Assembly (NCBI RefSeq): GCF_004769665.1
Contig: NZ_RQGG01000005.1
Span: 1 to 64,000, forward strand
Direction of reading: 5' to 3'
From: Leptospira kemamanensis
Lineage (GTDB): Bacteria > Spirochaetota > Leptospiria > Leptospirales > Leptospiraceae
DNA length: 64,000 nucleotides
The notes under the pieces are model-generated. The model worked only from the letters and a program-made list of their open reading frames with translations, made no database searches and was not told where the DNA came from. Both the position numbers and the translations under genes were made by a program. This document shows, in pieces, positions 55,134 to 64,000 of this stretch (position 1 is its first letter; the number at the start of each line of letters is the position of its first letter).

Positions 55134-57044
55134 TTACTCCTTTAGAACTGCATAAAATTCAGAGGTAAAAGCAGTCCTTTCCCAAGAAATGCCAATCCCT
55201 TTGGTCATGTTTCTAAGAGCCCCTGAAAAGCCAAGCAGGTTTTCTGCCGATGCATTGGCTTTTAAGTGACTCTTCCCTGCCACAGCCTCAAAGATGGACA
55301 CCACCTTTGCGTTCCTGCGACTTAGATCAGAAAGAACTACACCCAAATGGTTTGCGTCTACCATCACTTCGATCTCAGTGAGGGGACCAACCAAATATGT
55401 GTTTGACGGAAAACATTCCTTCACTCCTGCAAGTATCGCTACTTTGAGTAAGGTGAGAGTGGTTTGTAAATCACCAGGAGGCATCTCATAGGAGAGGACT
55501 CTTAGTTTTAGACCACAAACTTCCTCACCGTAAAACCCGTGTAAGCAGGCTTCCAAAAAGGACGTTTCTATCGAATGTTTTACTTCTTCCGGAAGACTTA
55601 CCTCGAAGGCAATATGCTTCGAAAAATCGGCAGTATCTTCCAGGACTGCGATGAGCGCGCCGCTTGACTTTTGGTCTTCAAAGGCACGATGCTCTAGGGC
55701 AACCTTATGAGACATTTTTTTAAAAAGCTCTAATTTGGCAATGTTTATCGAACTAAAGTTCAGTTTTTTTTCCGTTTTTTCGGAAATTCGCCGGATCCCA
55801 ATTTCTAAATGGAGTTCCCCTCGCCCAAATAGGACAATTTGTCCTGTTTCCTCACGGAGTTCCAGTTGGTATCCAGGGTCTTCCCAAACGAGTTCCTGTA
55901 AGCGACATAACCAAAATTCTTTCTCGGAACTGACGTCTGGCTCTAAGACCACAGAAAAGGGACTGAGTGACCCTTCACTTACTTTGAGCTCTGATCCGTG
56001 TGGCATAAGTCCCAATTTCTGCACTGGTTTTCCTGGTTCCATTTCCAGGATTTCGTTAGTAAGTAAATAACCTAACTTTCCTTTGGTGAGATTCCCTTGA
56101 GGTTCCCAAGTTTCGGGGTCAACATAAGAAAGACCTTCCTCCCCAACTTTTGCCAACAAAGGATCCCCTTCGGTGATGATTTGGAATGCCTCATTGGTGG
56201 TCATAGACGCAGTAGGATACACCACCGCATAACGACCCTTTTCCGGATCAGTTCGCCTGGAAAGCACGAGAAATGGGGAAAGGGAGGAAGTCTTGATTTC
56301 CTTAGGATTTGTCCATAAAACCAAATCTAATAACTCTTTTACCCCTACTCCCGTTTTGGCAGATCCGCCATACACGGGATACAGTTTGCCTTCTCCTGTC
56401 CCCTTCTGTAAGGCTTGTTCCGATAGGTTCGAAGATTCCGTTTCTTCCTTCCAATACTGTAAGAGAGATTCTTCATCAAAGGAAAGAATTTCTTCTTTGG
56501 TTGTTTTAGAAAATCTCTCTTCGTTTTCTAAGTAATATTCCCAATCTCCAGTCTTCCCTTTTTGGAACAAGGAAACGGGTGGGACTTGTAAAATCTCTTC
56601 CAAGGAAACAAGAGTGTCTAAGTATTCTTCTTCAAACCTGTCTAGTTTATTGATAAAAAATACAATGGGAACATTTGCCTTTCGTAATTCTTCAATCACT
56701 AACCTTGCTTGCGATTGCACAACGGTCCCTGCTTCCAAAATCACAATCGCTGTTTCCATAGCAGGCAGTAAATCAGTGACTTGGTTTCGAAAATCAATAT
56801 GACCTGGAGTGTCGATCAGTTGGATTTCAAAGGATCCAAACTGAGTCTTCCAAGGAACTGCGTGGAAGGTTGTTCGAATGGAGATCCCTCGTTCAATTTC
56901 TTCTTGGAGTTGGTCCGACTCGGTGTTTCCATCTTCAATGGTTCCAATCGCCGAAATTTTTCCTGCTTCGAATAAGATTCGTTCGGTGAGGGTAGTTTTC
57001 CCAGAATCGATATGAGCAAAAATGCCAACTGTGCGGTAAATCAT
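55134..57044 (-). CDS. Divergent EF-G-like (TetM/EF-G superfamily) translational GTPase
   Basis: A 636-residue translation GTPase in the usual fusA position. G1 AHIDSGKTTLTERIL, switch I EEIERGISIRTT, G3 IDTPGHIDFRN and G4 FINKLDRF are intact, and the EF-G-like domains III-V follow. It is shorter than normal EF-G (about 690-710). The domain IV loop and the C-terminal segment (GFSGALRNMTKGIGISWERTAF) are divergent, closer in outline to ribosomal-protection proteins. No ribosome site precedes ATG 57044, and a terminator separates it from rpsG. It may be an EF-G2/ribosome-rescue paralogue with the housekeeping fusA elsewhere; that is inference. Confidence 0.85.
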   Translation of the reverse strand: MIYRTVGIFAHIDSGKTTLTERILFEAGKISAIGTIEDGNTESDQLQEEIERGISIRTTFHAVPWKTQFGSFEIQLIDTPGHIDFRNQVTDLLPAMETAIVILEAGTVVQSQARLVIEELRKANVPIVFFINKLDRFEEEYLDTLVSLEEILQVPPVSLFQKGKTGDWEYYLENEERFSKTTKEEILSFDEESLLQYWKEETESSNLSEQALQKGTGEGKLYPVYGGSAKTGVGVKELLDLVLWTNPKEIKTSSLSPFLVLSRRTDPEKGRYAVVYPTASMTTNEAFQIITEGDPLLAKVGEEGLSYVDPETWEPQGNLTKGKLGYLLTNEILEMEPGKPVQKLGLMPHGSELKVSEGSLSPFSVVLEPDVSSEKEFWLCRLQELVWEDPGYQLELREETGQIVLFGRGELHLEIGIRRISEKTEKKLNFSSINIAKLELFKKMSHKVALEHRAFEDQKSSGALIAVLEDTADFSKHIAFEVSLPEEVKHSIETSFLEACLHGFYGEEVCGLKLRVLSYEMPPGDLQTTLTLLKVAILAGVKECFPSNTYLVGPLTEIEVMVDANHLGVVLSDLSRRNAKVVSIFEAVAGKSHLKANASAENLLGFSGALRNMTKGIGISWERTAFTSEFYAVLKE

Positions 57045-57065
57045 GGTTTATGGGATGAGTGTAAA

Positions 57066-57095
57066 AATAAAAAAGCCAGGTATCAAACCTGGCTT
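57066..57095 (-). terminator. Rho-independent terminator after rpsG
   Basis: On the minus strand AAGCCAGGT-TTGAT-ACCTGGCTT is followed by TTTTATTTTT, a strong intrinsic terminator placed 29 bases after the rpsG stop and 22 bases before the EF-G-like start codon. It would separate rpsL-rpsG from the EF-G-like-tuf-S10 transcript or allow only partial read-through. Confidence 0.92.
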
Positions 57096-57123
57096 ATCAA
57101 TGTTTGGAATCGAATAAAAGGGA

Positions 57124-57597
57124 TTACCAGCGGTAGTGAGAGAATGCCTTGTTGGCATCTGCCATCTTTCTGATGTCTTCTTTTTTCTTAATCGCAGATC
57201 CTGTGCCTTTTTGTGCTTCCATGAATTCTGCAGCCAATTTGTTTTTCATAGATTTTTCGTTTCTGCCACGGCTATATTTAATCAGCCATCTGATTCCAAG
57301 TGCAAGACGTCTTTCTGGACGAACTTCGATTGGTACTTGGTAAGTGACACCACCCACTCGGCGGGATTTTACTTCCACTTGTGGTTTTGCATTTTCCAAT
57401 GCTTCTTGGAAAACAGCAAAAGGATCTTGTCCTGTTTTTTTCGCAATGACTTCTAATGCATCGTAAAACACTGCTTCAGCGACACTTTTTTTACCATCTA
57501 CCATTAGGCAGTTGATAAACTTAGAAATCACTTTGTCGTTGTATTTTGGATCGCCTTCGATGTGGCGCGGTTCAACTTTTCCTCTTCTTCTAGACAT
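57124..57597 (-). CDS. rpsG: 30S ribosomal protein S7
   Basis: The primary assembly protein of the 30S head. SRRRGKVEPRHIEGDPKYND, RVGGVTYQVPIEVRPERRLALGIRWLI, and the ending AFSHYRW are diagnostic. Length is 157 residues. It follows rpsL by 14 bases and precedes an intrinsic terminator. Confidence 0.97.
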   Translation of the reverse strand: MSRRRGKVEPRHIEGDPKYNDKVISKFINCLMVDGKKSVAEAVFYDALEVIAKKTGQDPFAVFQEALENAKPQVEVKSRRVGGVTYQVPIEVRPERRLALGIRWLIKYSRGRNEKSMKNKLAAEFMEAQKGTGSAIKKKEDIRKMADANKAFSHYRW

Positions 57598-57611
57598 ATA
57601 CCTTTCTCCGA

Positions 57612-57986
57612 TTACGCTTTAGGACGCTTCGCGCCGTATTTAGAACGTCCTTTGCGACGTTTGTCCACACCGAGTGTATCCAGTGTTCCACGAATGATAT
57701 GATAACGAACCCCTGGTAAGTCTTTTACCCTTCCCCCACGGATAAGAACCACGTTGTGTTCTTGGAGGTTATGGCCTTCACCAGGAATATAAGCAGTCAC
57801 TTCAATCCCAGTTGTCAAACGAACCCTTGCTACTTTACGGAGCGCGGAGTTTGGTTTTTTAGGAGTGAAAGTCATTACTCTTGTGCAAACTCCACGTCTT
57901 TGTGGGCATGCCTTTAAAGCGGGAGATTTAGTTCTTTTCTTTTGGTCTTCTCTTCCAATACGGATGAGCTGGTTAATTGTAGGCAT
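57612..57986 (-). CDS. rpsL: 30S ribosomal protein S12
   Basis: A decoding-centre protein. The 124-residue sequence starts [12 protein letters not shown] and has [53 protein letters not shown] and the [12 protein letters not shown] end. The lysines of TPKKPNS and GGRVKDLPG, whose changes give streptomycin resistance in other bacteria, are wild type. It is the first gene downstream of the rpoC hairpin region. Confidence 0.98.
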   Translation of the reverse strand: MPTINQLIRIGREDQKKRTKSPALKACPQRRGVCTRVMTFTPKKPNSALRKVARVRLTTGIEVTAYIPGEGHNLQEHNVVLIRGGRVKDLPGVRYHIIRGTLDTLGVDKRRKGRSKYGAKRPKA

Positions 57987-58050
57987 TCGATTCCTTCTTC
58001 TACTTCTCTATTTAAAAAAATAATGACGTTTTCGTCCAAAATTCCAGATA

Positions 58051-58116
58051 GGGACATTTTGTAAACGAAAACATGATTTTTGTCCCTAGAAACCATCCAA
58101 ATTGGATGATTTCTAG
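58051..58116 (-). other. Tandem inverted repeats between rpoC and rpsL
   Basis: A 15-bp stem with a single-base loop region (58086-58116, CTAGAAATCATCCAA pairing with TTGGATGGTTTCTAG, one G-U pair on the minus-strand RNA) is followed directly by a second inverted repeat (GGGACA at 58086-58081 with TGTCCC at 58056-58051). Neither is followed by a T tract, so a processing or attenuation site is more likely than a simple terminator. It fills most of the 146-base gap, where an rpsL promoter would also have to lie. Confidence 0.6.
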
Positions 58117-58132
58117 AAAATACTACTTTCGA

Positions 58133-62434
<4,302 letters not shown>

Positions 62435-62448
62435 ACTTTTTCCCTTCC

Positions 62449-64000
62449 CTAAACGTTTTCAATGGTCTCGAATTTGATTTTCTTTTTGTTTTTCGAGAAT
62501 TCATCTTCGTAATCAGAGATATCCACTTCCAATCCTTCGGAGTCTTTGATGATGATATCGAGTGCTAGACCTCGGAGTTCCTGCACAAGAACGTTGAAGG
62601 ACTCTGGGATACCCGGTTTAATCGAGTGGATACCTTTGACAATCGCTTCGTAAATTCTTGCACGTCCTAACATATCGTCTGACTTAATCGTGAGTAACTC
62701 TTGTAAGGTGTGTGATGCACCATACGCTTCTAGAGCCCAAACTTCCATCTCTCCTAACCTTTGTCCCCCGAACTGCGCCTTACCACCGAGTGGTTGTTGC
62801 GTTACGAGTGAGTAAGGTCCAGTAGACCTTGCATGGATTTTGTCATCCACCAAGTGAGCCAGTTTTAACATGTAAATGTATCCGCAGAAAACTTGGTTGA
62901 TGAATTTTTCACCTGTTCTTCCGTCGTATAACTGAAATTTGCTGTTTTCCGGTAGTCCTGCTTTTTGGCAGAATTCGTGAACATCACCTTCTGACGCTCC
63001 ATCAAAAACTGGGGTTTCAAAATTGATCCCTAGTTTTTTAGCAGCGAAACCAAGTTGTGTTTCAAAAATCTGACCGAGGTTCATACGCGAAGGAACACCG
63101 AGAGGGTTTAGAACGATATCAACTGGAGTTCCGTCTTCCATGTATGGCATATCTTCTTGTGCCATCACACGTGCTACGACCCCTTTGTTTCCGTGTCGAC
63201 CCGCCATCTTATCACCCACAAGGAGTTTACGTTTACGAGCAACATACACTTTCACCATTTCTTCCACGCCAGCAGCGAGTTCGTCGCCAGTTTCACGGGA
63301 ATAACGTTTGATATCGATCACAGTTCCTTCAAAACCGTTTGGCATACGAAGTGAGGAATCTCTTACCTCTTTTGCCTTTTCTCCAAAGATGGAGTGTAAT
63401 AATTTATATTCTGGAGTGAGGTCAGTTTCCCCTTTAGGAGTCACCATACCCACAAGGATGTCACCAGGTTTTACTTCAGCACCCACACGGATCACACCTG
63501 ACTCATCCAAATCACGGAACGCTTTGTCCGAAAGGTTTGGAATGTCACGAGTGATTTGTTCTTGTCCGAGTTTGGTTTCCCGAGCTTGGATTTCGAACTC
63601 TTCAATGTGGATCGAAGAGAAAACATCGTCTTTGATGATTCGTTCTGAAATTAAAATCGCATCCTCAAAGTTGTAACCTTCCCAAGGCATAAATGCCACA
63701 AGAACGTTACGTCCGAGAGCCAAATAACCAGCGTCAGTGGAAGGTCCGTTTGCAAGAACAGTTCCCTTTTGCAGGATTTGTCCAAACTCTCCGTATTTTT
63801 CCCCTTTGATGATTTGTCCAGCTACTGGAGCTCCAACCCCTACTTCTTGCCCTTCTTTGACAACAGCGTGGAATTGAACTTCTTCTGATAGGACAAGCTC
63901 GTGGATTTCCTTTTCCCCGTTCGGAGTTGTGACTTCGATCCGTTCTTTGGAAACTTTGTTTACTTTCCCACCAGTTGTGGTATGGAGCATCGATACGTTT
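62449..64000 (-). CDS. rpoB: RNA polymerase beta subunit, 5'-truncated by the window edge
   Basis: About 517 C-terminal residues are present; the gene continues beyond 64000 and the ATG at 63990 is internal. [71 protein letters not shown] and [17 protein letters not shown] are the conserved beta C-terminal blocks that contact the active centre and beta'. The rifampicin-resistance region lies outside the window, so susceptibility cannot be judged. Confidence 0.98.
   Translation of the reverse strand, partial: NVSMLHTTTGGKVNKVSKERIEVTTPNGEKEIHELVLSEEVQFHAVVKEGQEVGVGAPVAGQIIKGEKYGEFGQILQKGTVLANGPSTDAGYLALGRNVLVAFMPWEGYNFEDAILISERIIKDDVFSSIHIEEFEIQARETKLGQEQITRDIPNLSDKAFRDLDESGVIRVGAEVKPGDILVGMVTPKGETDLTPEYKLLHSIFGEKAKEVRDSSLRMPNGFEGTVIDIKRYSRETGDELAAGVEEMVKVYVARKRKLLVGDKMAGRHGNKGVVARVMAQEDMPYMEDGTPVDIVLNPLGVPSRMNLGQIFETQLGFAAKKLGINFETPVFDGASEGDVHEFCQKAGLPENSKFQLYDGRTGEKFINQVFCGYIYMLKLAHLVDDKIHARSTGPYSLVTQQPLGGKAQFGGQRLGEMEVWALEAYGASHTLQELLTIKSDDMLGRARIYEAIVKGIHSIKPGIPESFNVLVQELRGLALDIIIKDSEGLEVDISDYEDEFSKNKKKIKFETIENV

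Noticed and set aside
55134..57044. A tetracycline-resistance ribosomal protection gene (TetM-like)
   Set aside because: Some resemblance in outline, but the switch and C-terminal segments do not match TetM well and it lies in a core translation cluster without signs of transfer. Resistance is not supported.

Overview
The window is a dense, almost gap-free piece of bacterial chromosome that I assign to a spirochaete of the genus Leptospira, probably a free-living (L. biflexa-like) species. The grounds are the overall protein character, a spirochaetal lipobox (LVSC), the unusual str/S10/spc/alpha gene order, HisZ next to PurA, and low-to-moderate G+C. The species is an inference; no 16S gene is present to test it.

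Layout. 1-775: the 3' end of an IS1595/ISXO2-type transposase that runs into the 3' side of a tRNA-Leu(GAG) gene. 868-7050: a DUF218-like membrane protein coupled to lysS, a lipoprotein, serA, a glyoxalase II, a MAPEG protein and a secreted endonuclease I. 7150-21603: two nine-gene operons that converge tail to tail. The plus-strand operon holds a pyridine nucleotide-disulphide oxidoreductase, trhO, an ABC-2 exporter pair, bolA, a GST, an ibaG-like bolA, a CGFS glutaredoxin and a CPYC glutaredoxin. The minus-strand operon is sufC-sufD-Rieske-sufS-sufU-sufT-ggt-gshA-gshB', starting from a promoter overlapped by a perfect Fur/PerR-like palindrome. 21653-29212 (minus): an EAL phosphodiesterase, glgC, purC-purS-purQ, a response-regulator/PP2C phosphatase and ccmABC. 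29221-39322: a TPR protein, an orphan Opp/Dpp-type ATPase, HMG-CoA lyase, a TIGR02757 protein, tRNA-Lys and tRNA-Glu, hisZ-purA, a fused acyltransferase/GpsA-like dehydrogenase, and a PAS histidine kinase. 39368-64000 (minus): the complete translation/transcription supercluster, read as rpoB(partial)-rpoC-rpsL-rpsG-[terminator]-EF-G-like-tuf-rpsJ-S10-spc-alpha-rplQ-[terminator].

How the genes work together. The most coherent unit is 5045-21603, a glutathione and Fe-S island. It makes glutathione (GshA plus an ATP-grasp partner, together a split GshF), degrades it (GGT), uses it (GST, MAPEG, glyoxalase II, glutaredoxins), and builds and moves Fe-S clusters (SUF proteins, CGFS glutaredoxin with two BolA proteins). 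sufB is not in the window.

Other points that stand out: a CTG start codon for infA; an EF-G-like protein of unusual length and sequence where fusA is expected, cut off from rpsLG by a terminator; a PlsC-GpsA fusion; a histidine kinase with about 95 extra residues inside its dimerisation hairpin; and an endonuclease III-like cysteine loop at the end of the TIGR02757 protein, whose coding tail overlaps an antisense tRNA.

No CRISPR array, prophage, rRNA operon or replication origin is visible, and no gene-free stretch exceeds 300 bases.
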